Below are positions 11,160 to 22,009 of a stretch of 64,000 nt of DNA, in pieces. The stretch lies in contig JASSKH010000040.1 in assembly GCA_031763025.1 (NCBI GenBank), forward strand, positions 695,001-759,000, read 5' to 3'. Under the pieces are notes generated by a model. That model made no database searches and had not been told where the DNA came from. It was given only the letters and a program-made list of their open reading frames with translations. The translations under genes were made by a program, and so were the position numbers. Numbering within the stretch: the first letter of the stretch is position 1; each line of letters starts with the position of its first letter. This DNA is from Macrocystis pyrifera. Lineage: Eukaryota; Sar; Phaeophyceae; Laminariales; Laminariaceae.

Positions 11160-11351
11160 CTAAATGGGAAATATTCTAATCATGCTCATGGGTAGCAGCT
11201 GCCATTGTTTATCTGACGCTGACGAGGGAATTGTTGGAAACGTTTGAAAGCAATTTTGATCCTGCACCTGGCTAAATCCCTTATCCACGAGTCTAGCCTT
11301 CGTCTTTACTATCAGGACATCCTTGTCCGTCTTGTAGGTAAACACGTACAT
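11160..11351 (-). pseudogene. Copia 1 RT N-terminal fragment
   Basis: Contains KTDKDVLIVKTKARLVDKGF followed by SQVQDQNCFQTFPTIPSSAS. This matches the start of the copia RT domain (W-F-K-K-D....K.ARLVAKGF.Q..G.D..TF.P). It is separated from the rest of RT by a frameshift and stop between 11,086 and 11,160. Confidence 0.75.
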
Positions 11352-12551
11352 TGCTTCGCACCTACAGGTTGCAGCGGTATCGGGGCTTCTTTTGTAACGG
11401 TCGTTTAGTCCAACTCAACCTCCATTGCCTCGTGCCACGCCGCTTTATGTTTTCAAACGCTCAACATCTGCTGCCGACTGCGGCGGCGGTTCTACGTCTT
11501 CCGGGAATCACTCGGCTTACACACGTCGAATTTCCCTTTGGTCTCCACAGCAGGTCCTCCCATCAAGGCTACTGTATCCTCCGTCGTCCAGCATGTACTC
11601 CTCAGGATACTCCAAGACATCTTCCACAAGTACGCTGCCGCAAGCAGCGCGTCCTCGACCTCAGGGTTCAACCTTAGCCGGTGTTCAGCAGGTCCACCCT
11701 CCAGGCGTTGACTCTGACCCCGGTCCGGCCCCGTACTGTCGCGGGGGGCCGCCCCCAGCTGCTGAGCTCGTGTGCTGCCCTCCCCAACAGAACCTGGGGG
11801 GGATTCTCACCGTTCCCTTGGTATGTGTCGGAGGCTGATGCTGCGCCCGGATCGCTTTCGGCCCTTCCTACCGGGACCGAGGAGGCGTCCACGGCGCCCC
11901 CTTGAGACGAACCCATCGTCTCGGCTGTTTCAGCGCTCCCTATCAGGGCCGAGGAGGCGCCAACCCCATTGAGACGGACCCATTATCTCGGCTGTCCCGT
12001 CACCGGTATCGCCGGCGGCAGGTCCCCGCTCTACGCGCTCCTGCAAAAACGCGTCCAGATCAAAATCCCACGTCACATTGAGGTCGTCGCGAGATCATCA
12101 TCCAGCTCATCCATCACCCCCCACCACCTCGATCCGACGTGCTCTCGTCGTCGGTGACGGACCCCCCCTCTGCCGTAGATGCAGCGTCATTTTTCTGGGC
12201 AGGTACAGGTGGAAAGAGGGCGATACGCGTTGCCAGACGACATTGCGCGTGGTTAGCACAGTGGTTTGCCTAGTCAGTGCTCGTACTGAGCCTCGGGGGT
12301 AGTTGGGTGCAGGGCTAAGGTAAAAACACTCCTGTGTTTCCGCCTGGGACTTGTTTTCCTTCTCAACCTTGCAGTAGTTAGGCTTGAGGAAATATAGCAA
12401 TACTACCGGGGAGGAGCTTCTATTCCACAGCTCATGCGGTGAGTTACTCTCTGGGTTAGCAGTCGTTGCTGTGTGGTTCAAGGCGTCGCACGCCCAGTGG
12501 GACTGCTTTCACCCACAACGCCGCAGTGGCCGGCAATTGCGGCCGTCTCAT

Positions 12552-13019
12552 TCAAACCTCGCGCGTGCTATGATACCCCATGGAATTGGAGCTTCTCGGC
12601 CGTGGTGAATTCCTGCTTGATACCTCGTGATCTACACAGATCCCCAAACTTCCCCCCGCGGAATTCACGACCCCCATCACATCGGACGGTTTCACCTTTA
12701 GAAGGGACATCGCCTGCAATTCCGCAGCGTCCGACTTGTGTCGCATAAAGTACACCCACGTATACCGTGAAAAATCGTCGCGCACGGTGAGAGAATACCG
12801 GTTTCTCCCAAGAGACTCTACCGCCTTAGATCCGCTCGAATCCACAAAACCCTCCGGCTTTCCTGGTCTATTCGGGCGTGCGTGGACTGCTTGATGCTCT
12901 TGCGAAGAACCTTCGCCATGGAGCACCTCCTGCACTCCAGCAGCTATCCCTCGTGGACGATTCCTTGCTGCTCCACGATCTTGCGGAGTTGGACCCTGTG
13001 AGAGTGTCCAGCAGCGCAA
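12552..13019 (-). pseudogene. Copia 1 integrase, frameshifted
   Basis: The frame carries GFVDSSGSKAVESLGRNRYS and LTVRDDFSRYTWVYFMRHKS, the first catalytic-core block of copia integrases. The second block (CDGGREFRGGKFGDLCRSRG; FTTAEKLQFHGV) lies in another frame at 12,568-12,759, so a frameshift near 12,690 splits the DDE domain. It would have joined element cDNA to host DNA; inactive here. The variable linker between integrase and RT (11,352-12,550) has no readable domain. Confidence 0.8.
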
Positions 13020-13178
13020 TGGAAGTCGTTGATCTTAATCGCAGAGATGGAGGGCAGCTGCCAGGGGCGAGTACCGCACAGGCATTTTCCCTGCCACCGC
13101 AGTCAACCCGTTAGCCCTAAAGGCTATAAAGGGTCCTGCTCAACGGAAGCACGATTGAACGCTCTGAGTTGGGTCTGA

Positions 13179-13367
13179 CTACAACTCCCGTGGGGAGCCC
13201 TTTGACAGTGTGCCCGTTTTTGACATGGGCAGAGAACACAGGTGGTAGCAGAGGTCCGGCACGTGCGCAACCTTAGTCGTCAACACTTGCACGAGACCCA
13301 TTTCCGGACCGAGAGACACAGTATATGTCACTGTATCCTTCGATCGAGCGAGTCGAGTCATCGGCAA
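13179..13367 (-). pseudogene. Copia 1 protease/GAG-pre-integrase remnant
   Basis: A 62-codon frame with LTTKVAHVPDLCYHLCSLPM, matching the region between the copia aspartic protease and the GAG-pre-integrase domain (pattern L.NV.YVP.L..NLLS). The protease DSG motif upstream is not present. Gag is missing altogether. Confidence 0.6.
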
Positions 13368-13492
13368 TTTCTTAGCTTTAAGTTGAATATCTTCTGTAGT
13401 TCATACTGCAATCTCCTCAAGGCGTCATGTGAGTCGACGCTCCACTATCGCCAATACAGACCTCGGCTTCTACCTGTCAGACATCCTTGGCT

Positions 13493-13721
13493 TCTGGCGT
13501 TGGTTTAGATCGTTACAGCACCGACGGTTACGTAAGTATTAGAGGGTTGCGCATATCTTGGCAGGCGTTTTTGTGAATTTTGTCGCGCGTTAGGAGAGCT
13601 CGAGCGCTCTGCTCTGTTCTTTGTTCTCTCTCTCCCTCCTCGTGTCCTCTAAAGCAAGTATATACATAATGGCATCACACTGCGTAGCGGTCAGGGTATC
13701 CGGGCTTGGGCTCTAGAAACA
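13493..13721 (+). repeat. Inverted third LTR inside copia element 1
   Basis: This is the reverse complement of the flanking LTRs: GATCGTTACAGC-CGACGGTTACGT at its left, then GGAGAGCTCGAGCGCTCTGC, CCTCGTGTC and ACTGCGT near its right end. It sits 40 bp inside the 5' LTR and is head-to-head with it. A solo LTR of a second element inserted in opposite orientation, or a rearranged end, would explain it. Confidence 0.75.
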
Positions 13722-13760
13722 CCTGGTACCTAACCTCAAACGTTCAAGATACTAGCAGTG

Positions 13761-13985
13761 TGTTCGTAGAGTCCAAGCCTGGAAACCCTGGCCGCCACGC
13801 AGTCTGATGAGATAATTTATGTCATCGTACTACAAGACACGAGGGGGAAGAGAGAGCGAAGAGCAGAGCGGAGAGTTCGAGCTCTCCTCCGGTGGACAGC
13901 ATAATTCATAATAACGCGTGCCAAGATATACGCTACCCTCTACAAGTTGACGTAACCGTCGATGCTGTAACGATCCAAACGAAGA
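13761..13985 (-). repeat. 5' LTR of copia element 1
   Basis: Direct-repeat partner of 9438-9660. The outer end has drifted (GAAGA where the other LTR has GAACA). I could not identify a convincing tRNA primer-binding site just inside. Confidence 0.8.
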
Positions 13986-15119
13986 ACGGACGGCCTAAGT
14001 AGGGGTTAAGGTAGATTCGCCTACTATTATTATGATAGATAGTGTTCAGTGTTGAACACGAAAATCTGAGTTAAAACAGTATCAGTAGCCTGAGAAACCT
14101 CTCTTTTTTCAAAATCGTCAGCGGGTAGCAGGTATTGGGAGTTGGTTTTAGGTACAAGTCACTTTTCGTGATGACGAAATCGTCGGATCGATCCATCGCC
14201 TGACACAAAAAAATACCCACGACCTACTCTGTCTTATACGGCCATCAGACAGATGGTTCGAGCATTAGAAGTGGATAAACGTCGTTTTCGGTATAGGGAG
14301 CCATGAACGGTCGAACATGTATCATAAATAGTATTACAATCCAACAAAAAAAAAACGGATCTGATGTTTCAAAAGCCTCCAGTGTTTTTTTTTCACGAAG
14401 GCGCCCCTTAACTCGTCGCCACAATGCAGTCCGTGGTCACAGGACAGGGTCCAATAATTCTGGAGTGGAATATTTCCTCATCGGGAGTAGAGGTGGGCAT
14501 CTTGTGGAGCAAAAAGAAATAACAAAACCTGATAACTTAGAGACATTATCAAAACAAAATACGGATAAAACCGAGTTTTGTCAGTCGGTTTAAACCGGTC
14601 CAGAGGGGTCGAACACGCTCTGCACACTGTAGGCAAGTTGTAGCCGGTCATGTACAACCATCAAGAGAATTGTAAGAACGTCGTTCTGACAACGAGCGGA
14701 GAGGCTTCGAGCGATCGCCTGTGGGAGCGGTCTTGTCTTTTTAAGTGACACAATTGATACCAGGTATAAAACATTCAGTCGAACGTGGGCCAAGTTGTTA
14801 TCGACACTCACTCCAAAAACAGGAAAAAAATCTTGAATCGGGAAATTTAGATGAAGGTACAAACAAAACGGGACCGCTTGTTACAGGTAGCTTTCCTCTT
14901 CAACGAAACTCAGGAAAATCGGGGAGAACTGTAAATTACATTGCGTGCCAAACTTATACTTGAACAGATAGAAAGCAATAGAAGAAAAAAAATGGGGATG
15001 GATGTACATTCAGCTATACCAGGTACCAGTAATTACCGGTACTCAATTTCGCGGATAGGTGTAACTCCAGCAAACGGCGGAACGTTTCTTCCTCCCGGGC
15101 CCCCCTACTAGCAGAGAGG
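13986..15119. other. Intergenic, no gene recognised
   Basis: Two TACCAGGTA words (14,758 and 15,017) and several A-runs. Overlapping small frames on both strands show no recognisable features. Confidence 0.35.
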
Positions 15120-16265
15120 TAACTTTGTCAAGGCGGCCTCATACTTGCAGCACCCCGTTTGCGTTCGAGGAAAAAATCGAAAACACAACCAACGAAATTC
15201 CGCCGCACTCAAACCGTACCACAAAAACCACAGCAGCCCAGCGACCGCGACCACTTCGACACGGCGTCCCGCAAAACAAGTCCCACAAGCTAACCCCAGC
15301 TCACCCGCTTCTGTATATACCGTGTTTGTGGTTTTCGGGCGCGTACAGCTTTCGCAGTAAAAACCACGAACGTTACAGACAAACAGTACACGGCAGACAA
15401 ACAGATTCATTCAAAAATGGAAGCCTGTACGCACGCCGGCAAAAAGCTTTTTTTGCCGTATAGGCACGAAACGGTCCCAATATTAGTACGAGAGAGTCAA
15501 ATAAGGGAAGGTGGCTTCACACTTACTTGCAGCAGGCCGTGTGCGCTCGACATAAATAAAGTGAGCAAAAAAACAACACGAAATCTCGCCGCACTCAAAT
15601 CACACTAAAACCACGGAAGCCCGTCGACCGCAACAACCTCGACACGGCATACCACGAAACAAGCCCCGCGCACTACAGTAGACCACGCTCGCCCGTTTCT
15701 ATAGATCCCGGGTTTGTTGAAACCCCTCGTACATCTCTCGCAATCAGCAAAACCACGAATTTTACAGACAAACAGTACACCGCAGACAGACAGACAGACA
15801 GGCAGACAGACAGACAGACAGACAGGCACACAGAAAAATTAAATAATGGAAGCCTGTAGGCACCCCGGTACTACTGTAGAAGAAAAGTAAATGAGTCAAT
15901 GCAGCCTCATGCTTGCATCAGACCATGTGCGTTCAAAAAAAAAAAAAAACGAAAAAAAAACAACAACGAAATCTCGCCGCACTCATAACACACCACCGAA
16001 ACCACAGCAGCCTGGCGACCGCAACAGCATCGAGACGGCGTGCCATGGAACAAGCCCCACGCGCTAGCTCAACTTCACTCGCTTCTATCGATCTCAGGTT
16101 TGTTGAAATCGGCCGCGTACATCTCTTGCAAAAAGCAAAACCATGAATGTTACAGCCAGCAGACAGGCAGGCAGACAGACAGACTAAATAGGCAATGGAA
16201 GCCTGTACGCACCCCAGTAAGAAGAGGATTTTTTTTGCCTATAGGCTAGAAACGGCCTTGTTATA
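15120..16265. repeat. Three tandem ~385-bp units
   Basis: Units run about 15,120-15,500, 15,501-15,895 and 15,896-16,265. Landmarks recurring in order are TACTTGCAGCA (or a variant), CGAAATCTCGCCGCACTCA, GCGACCGCGACCA-CGACACGGCGT, CACGAA-GTTACAGACAAACAG and AATGGAAGCCTGTACGCACC. Each unit contains a GACA/CAGA microsatellite before the last landmark, expanded in unit 2 (15,783-15,827). Protein-like shadows appear in several frames but none is conserved better than the DNA. Satellite-like non-coding tandem array. Confidence 0.8.
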
Positions 16266-17719
16266 ATAACGCCTCCATATATACAGTATATGTGGAAACC
16301 CCACGAAGTCCAGTCTTGAACTTTCACGCAGTAGACAGACAGCACTGACTGGCAAACAGAGACAATCAGACGGGCAGACAGACATAACGAAATAACCAGA
16401 AGCAAGGCTTCGTCCTTACGGAGATGCCTGCTGGGGACCGCACACTCCCCCCCCCTCTCGCTGCCGAGTCGGTTGGCCTCTACACAGCGCGATCTTCGGG
16501 GTAGGCTTGAAGGCAACAATCAAGTAGTAAACCAGTGACAGGTCGCATCTGCATGACACCCGGATAAGACGTCTTTCCTTCCCCGGACATTAAGGCAATG
16601 GGAAAAGCTTATGTCGGGTGTTTCCCGTAGGTACCTGCCTCGGACAGGGGTAGCGTACCTCCCCGACAAAAAAGGAGCAGCTGTCCCCCCTCTTCTTATA
16701 TACCTGGTACATAGATGCCCACACGTACACCCCCCCCCCCTCGTCCCTTTCTTGCAATGCAACCACGAGAAACACCGATAACAGATGACGAAAATGGAGA
16801 ATTTCCTCATTGAAATTCGTCGGGGATATTCGCAACAACCCGATTGATGGTTTCCAATGTCTTGAAGGTGATGCGTAAGGGTCGGTCGTCTTTACGATTC
16901 GGGCAGCGATGTAACGTGTTATAATATTGATGCGCAAACCGACCCCCCTCCCTTCTCCTCATCATGACCACCCCAACTCGCTGACGAACAGCGCGCCCCT
17001 TCCGGGTGATGACAAGCCGGTCTACTCTTGTATTCCTGTCTTCGATATGCGAAGACCATGGGCCGCGATATGCAAGGATGCCACATGACCACTTTATTCT
17101 GTCAAGTAGGCGTTGCTTGTGCTCTCGACCATTGTGCTGGTGGGTCGAAGTATATGTACTATGTGTACGGGTATGTACAATGTAAGGTTCGGCCCGTTCC
17201 GTATTGGTGACTGTGCCGTTGTCTCACCAATATCAGGATCGAAAAATGTCTCGGTAGACCACGCACGCTCATATACATATCCAGGAACGGTTGTTACACC
17301 CTTGACAGGTGACTGTACAGGCGGGCACGGGAAGCACTATGCCGCCTTGCTGGTGCTGGACAGATGATGACCCGCCCAGAAGATCGATGATATGGTGAAA
17401 TGGCCGCTTATGTGGGCGAATAAATCCTAGAGAACGATAGACTTGGGAGTCTGGTGGTGGTGAGAGAAGTAAGAGAGGGTGGGGCAGGCCTGCGTTCTCT
17501 CTCCTAGCTACTTGGGCGCTAAAACAATACATACAGAAGGACACCGTGAACAGCAAAAACAGTTGGTGGGTGTCCCTTAAAAAAGTATGTGTCATAGTTA
17601 TGCCCGCGCACTGGTCGAACCGGCGCGCAACAAACCGCAACATCACACGTCGTGTTGTTGTTGTCACTGCTCATCGTCCCCGGTGTTACTCGTCATATGC
17701 TCGGCCTCAAAACATTCTA
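16266..17719. other. Intergenic, no gene recognised
   Basis: Unit decay products persist to about 16,400 (CAGACAGACA words). The rest has short frames only. Confidence 0.35.
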
Positions 17720-18064
17720 CTGTTGGATCCAATGCTACCTATAAGAAAGCTTCTAAACTGTACTGGTTGTAACTCAAACATCTTCCCGATATTCAATACA
17801 ACGCCGTGGTAATTAGGGGTCTGCCCGGCGATTAAACAGCAACAGCGTCGTGAAATAGGGAAGACACACGTACATCGCGCAGTAGCATGTCCTTCAAGAC
17901 CGCTCATGGCCTTACGTATGCCTGAAAAACATAGTTTGCACGTTTGTCGCACCAGGGGTGTCTCCGTGCTGCTACCAGGGTGTCCCTTAGGCCTTGAAGT
18001 AGTTGATCACCCCGATGAGGTACCGGTGGCGGTGCTTGCTGAGAAATTTCGTTCCAATGTCGGC

Positions 18065-19021
18065 TCAGCTGAGCTCGGTGGGAATGTAATGGGTACCAAT
18101 CTTGCTCTCTTGTATTAATTCGCGAACATAGAAGAGCCTAAGAGCCACGCGTTTCGCGCGCGAGCTGTAAGTCTTGTTCCTGGCCACGTGCAGGCCCAAA
18201 GTGTTGTCAATGTGCATCGGGATGCACTTGAACGTTTCCTCGAACCCCCGCTCCCACATCACGCTGGCGTAGTAAATAGCGTCCTTCATCGCCAGCATGA
18301 TGGAGGAGCAGGGGTTTAAGGGAACGTTCAAGTGCATCTCGACGCACATCGACAACACCTTGGGTCAGTGAAGAGCTTCCTTCGTCGCCAGTGCTGCTGC
18401 CACGAGCTCGGCCTCCATCGTTGACTGGACCGTAACCACTTGAATGCCTTCCTTGAAGCTCGCTGACCCATTGCACATCATCATGATGTACGATGGCGTT
18501 GACTTGCCGTTGTCCGGGTTGATGCCGCAGTTGGCATCTGAGAACGCTGTCAACCTGACCCCCCTTGCCAACAGAATATGCTGAAATCGATACTGCCGGT
18601 GAGGTAGCGGGGTAGATGCTTGGTTGCTCCCATATGCGCTTTCTATGGGTTCGATAATGCCCTTTTTGGCTGGTTGACGCGGTAGAGGATGTCGTAGCGG
18701 CTTACTCAAGCCAGGTACACGACGCTGCTGACGATGGACTGGTTCCGCTGCGTGTCTGCTTTGGTCAAAGGGGTCCCTTTCCCTCGTTGATAGATAGCTC
18801 CGGTCCGACGCCGATCGTGTGGACCGGTTTGCACCCCCCCATGCCGTATGTCTCGAGCACCGACTTGATGTAGTCTGCTTGCGAATTGGTGAGCGTCCCT
18901 TGCTTGCGTCACGGGTGACTTGCATTCCAAGCGCCATCGAGACGTCACCCATGTAATTGGTGTCGAAGAACTGCACCAGCTTATCTTCCGCCTTCTTGAG
19001 CAGCACCTTGTTCTGCCCCAC
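18065..19021 (-). pseudogene. Copia 2 RT C-terminus and RNase H
   Basis: Two frames. 18,365-19,021 begins MGQNKVLLKKAEDKLVQFFD and MGDVSMALGMQVTRD (RT connection) and ends with LTAFSDANCGINPDNGKSTP and QSTMEAELVAAALATKEA, the start of RNase H. 18,065-18,358 contains IHIDNTLGLHV-type residues (MHIDNTLGLHVARNKTYSSR) and IGTHYIPTELS, its end. The middle of the first frame is scrambled by a frameshift over roughly 18,600-18,880. Cannot give a continuous enzyme. Confidence 0.85.
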
Positions 19022-19822
19022 CAGCAGAAAATCGCCGACGTAGTTGGTGAAAATGATCGTGTCCTTATTCTAGCTCGCCAATATCGGTCCTTTTTTGGTT
19101 ACTGGGTTATAAACTCCGTCCTTGTGCGTGTGTATGTAGATGCAGGGGTCGGACTTGTGTGGCCTGAATCCTATTGAGATCATGAAGTCGTCGCTATTAC
19201 CATGCCAGTTGGCCGGTGCCTGAGAGATTCTGTAGGGGTTCTTGCGAAGCCTCATCACTAGGTGGACTCCAGTCTTGTCTGTCTCCTCGCGTCCAGGCAC
19301 CATTTTCACGAAGATCGTTTCGTCGACGGGAGAGTTTATATATACCGTGTGGACATCGTACTGCAATATATCGAGGCTTTTCTCCGCCGCCAGAGCCAGC
19401 ACCGTGCGGATGCTTTGAAGACGTATCACTGGAGTGAACGTACTCCTGCAGTGAATCCCTGCTATCATCTCCCAACCGAGAACCGCCACCCTAGCCTTTG
19501 TTTCGCTCCTGATATTTTGTACTCACCGTGAGCCAATGAGTTTCGATCTCGCGGGGACCGAGGTGATGGGAATGAGGTCGTATACTTCATGCTTGATCAG
19601 GCTCGCCATCTCGTTGTCTTCTGCTGCCTCCCAGAAAGTAGCCTCCAGCAGCTTCCTCGCCTCTTTAAAGGTGTTTGGAACTATTATCACTTTCCTTTCC
19701 CCCTTCGAACGCTTTTGGAGTTGCGTGCTAGTGGTGGCATAAGCGTAGAGCAGTTCCTGGGTGTGAGCCATGTTCGGCAGATCTGCGCCGTTGTAGAGGT
19801 TGAGTTGCTGGAGCTCGCGCAA
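19022..19822 (-). pseudogene. Copia 2 reverse transcriptase N-terminal half
   Basis: PNTFKEARKLLEATFWEAAE and KHEVYDLIPITSVPARSKLI mark the RT start (frame 19,523-19,822). DILQYDVHTVYINSPVDETI and KNPYRISQAPANWHGNSDDF follow (19,070-19,489). The catalytic motif, read at about 19,027-19,050, is NYVGDFLLVGQ: the first aspartate of YVDD is replaced by glycine. An in-frame TAG lies just before it, near 19,073. Both changes predict loss of polymerase function. Confidence 0.85.
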
Positions 19823-20299
19823 AGTACGCTAGGTAACCAGATAATTGAGCCCCCCAGCGACGGCCGCCGCTCAGCGCGTCACCGCAGGTGTAACCTCCAG
19901 AGTTCCACCGGACTCTTGTTGCCCCACGGACGTCGTTCCTCCAGCTCCTACGGTGGGCACCCGTTCGGCGCCGCCTGCCTCCGGGGGCAGGTAGTTGCCG
20001 TTGGCTGGTGACGACGGCGGTGGCTGTTTGCCGCTCTGCGACTGCGGCCCAGCGTGTAGCAGTTGTCCTCCCTGCAGGTCAATGTTGGTGAGTTGGCGAA
20101 GCCTTGGCAGGATCTCGGCCAGTTCCGGGGTAGCGGACTGCATAATCGGCGAGGTTGGGTTGTCTTGCGAAGCGTTGACGTTGAGATGTTGTGTGAGGTC
20201 GCGAACGTTCTGCAGTAGGTTATCATCCGTCAGATTCGTGTCGCCACCACAGACGGGGCCCTCGCCCTCGTCGTTGTAGTCGCCCGGCGGTGGAATTCT

Positions 20300-20500
20300 C
20301 TATGACGGTATTTCTACGAAGATCACGTTTCTGCTTTCCGACACCTTGCACGTTGCGGGGTTGTACATGTGGTACACCTTAGTGTCTTGGCTGTAGCTGC
20401 ACAGCCTTCCTTTCCAGGCCTTATCGTCTAGCTTCTTGGTGTATATCTCCATTTGGACGAAACCTCTGGTGCCAATGGTCCTAGGACGCAAAAAATCCAA
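20300..20500 (-). pseudogene. Copia 2 post-integrase domain
   Basis: GRLCSYSQDTKVYHMYNPAT and VSESRNVIFVEIPS correspond to the short conserved block after the copia integrase core (G....Y....K.YR.Y.P....V..SRDV.F.E). The linker to RT (19,823-20,299) is open for long stretches and rich in Gln, Pro, Gly and Ser, with stops near 19,860 and 19,830. Confidence 0.75.
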
Positions 20501-20524
20501 AAGTCCTTGTACGGGACTACCATG

Positions 20525-21205
20525 TCAAGCACCGAGTGTTGTCGAGTTTGCAAGGTAGGTGACAGCCCTTGCAAGGTAGGTGACAACCCATACCGGTTCT
20601 CCCTGAAGGAACTTCAGCAGTCCGCTGTCCACCAGCAGGCATCCGGTTATCGCCGCAAGTGTGCGGTCCTGATACTCTGATGCGCCCACCTGGTTCGGTG
20701 TGCTGGTCGCCACGATCTCCAGCTTGATGGCCGTTTGAAGGCAGTAGCTCCGGAACTCTTCTCCAGCGTACTCGCTGCCTCTGTCCGCACGGCATCGCTG
20801 AATGTGATATCCTAGCGGCACCACCACCCCGTGCGTGAAAATTCGCAGGGACTCGGCTGCCTCTGCCTTCGATTCGAAACGAAGGCTTTCCTTCCACTTG
20901 GCCTTCTCGCCGATGCACTTGCTTACGTACTGAACGCCTCCTAGTGCAGTCGGTGTGATAGACCCCAACATATCCGTGTATAATAGCTCGAAGGGTTGTT
21001 CGATGTTGATTGTTGTCGTCTTCGGGTGACCTTGTTTGTGCTCTTCCCGACGAGGCAGACGTCGCAGGGCGTCACTCCCCCTTCGAAGCTCACTCTGTTG
21101 TCGTCGATCTTGTCGAGAAGCTTCACAAAATTGCCGTTGATGTGTCCCATTCGGAGGTGCCACGTATCCGATCCGCCTTGGCTGGTAGTGCCACATTCGG
21201 CGCAT
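20525..21205 (-). pseudogene. Copia 2 integrase, DDE residues retained
   Basis: The DDE core is readable in one frame: first Asp in LLYTDMLGSITPTALGG, second in RADRGSEYAGEEFRSYC, and the Glu in STPNQVGASEYQDRTLAAIT. The HHCC N-terminal region (MGHINGNFVKLLDKIDD; TPCDVCLVGKS) is in a different frame at 20,941-21,150, so a frameshift near 21,010 detaches it. A 24-bp tandem duplication near 20,550-20,590 repeats the residues VTYLA in the C-terminal part. Known role: insertion of element cDNA. The core looks intact but the polyprotein is broken. Confidence 0.85.
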
Positions 21206-21905
21206 CCACCTCCAAGTTGGACGGCAAAGGGTGGCAGGTACCCCCGACTTGTTGGAGCAGGAGGCTGAAGCTTTTCACCTCGATGCGCAAATCATCCGGT
21301 GCGAAGGCGGTGATTATGCAGATCGTAGCACTACCAATCGTGGTAGTAAGTGAAGCCGCTCGTCTCGATGCTCGAATCATCCAGTGCGAAAGCAGTGATT
21401 ACGCCCTTAGATGTTGCTACGGGACCGAGAACAGACGTTTCGCCAGTTCACTTACTACCACGATTGATAGTCCTACACTCTGCCTCTGCCCATGTGTGTC
21501 GATGACGATGTCGCTGATGATTCCAGTGGCGTCCCCTGTTAGCTCGTGGTTGCCTGCCGTGGTGGTGATCTTGTGCGGTACCGCCAGAGTCTTGTAGTTG
21601 GACAGATGTCTCCGGAGTCCAGGGGTGATGTAGTCGTCGAAATATCGTCCGGATGCCCCACTGTCTACTAGTACCTGAATGTTTCCGGTGGTGACCGCCC
21701 CGTCGTTGCTGTACCGTTCAATCACGGCCAACGAGGCCGAGGAGTCGAGACGTTCTCCAAACAGTCCTACCGTTGCTGCTAAAGGTCCATTTACCGGGCG
21801 GTCTCTCCCGAGCACGACTAACGGCTTGGCTCTCCGCTCATTGTCGAGTGCCTCATCGAAAGAGGTGGTAGGCTCGGCGTCGTCCGCAGCAGCAATGATT
21901 GCCAT
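21123..21905 (-). pseudogene. Copia 2 aspartic protease and GAG-pre-integrase
   Basis: Frame 21,417-21,905 holds the retropepsin active site in IQVLVDSGASGRYFDDYITP (DSG form, usual for copia) and GLSIVVVSELAKRLFSVP at its end. Frame 21,123-21,380 carries on with SLLLQQVGGTCHPLPSNLEV towards the GAG-pre-integrase zinc site. A duplicated segment of about 90 bp (CTACCA-CGTGGTAGTAAGTG words near 21,335 and 21,455) separates them and causes the frame break. Confidence 0.8.
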
Positions 21906-22009
21906 ACTCGAAAACCCTCCCTGGAAACCCGCCGCTGCCCCCGCCGCGCCTGTCGATGGCGTAGGCTGGCGTTGCTGTCAGCCGCTGTTATCGAACAAAC
22001 ATGGGTGGC

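Larger units (their letters stand above)
9438..13985 (-). mobile_element. Ty1/copia retrotransposon 1, dead
   Basis: An LTR element read on the minus strand. LTRs of about 223-225 bp lie at 9438-9660 (3' LTR) and 13761-13985 (5' LTR), with pol between in the copia order gag-pre-integrase, integrase, RT, RNase H. Stops and frameshifts break every domain and no gag is recognisable. Its place near the 5' LTR is taken by an inverted third LTR at 13493-13721. The LTR ends are TGTTCGT...ACGAACA in the element's sense. The two LTRs have diverged by roughly 20% by eye, so the insertion is old. No target-site duplication could be confirmed. Confidence 0.85.

Noticed and set aside
15783-15827. Possible CRISPR-like array in the GACA repeats
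   Set aside because: No spacers of constant length; it is a simple tetranucleotide microsatellite within a longer tandem unit, in a eukaryotic context.
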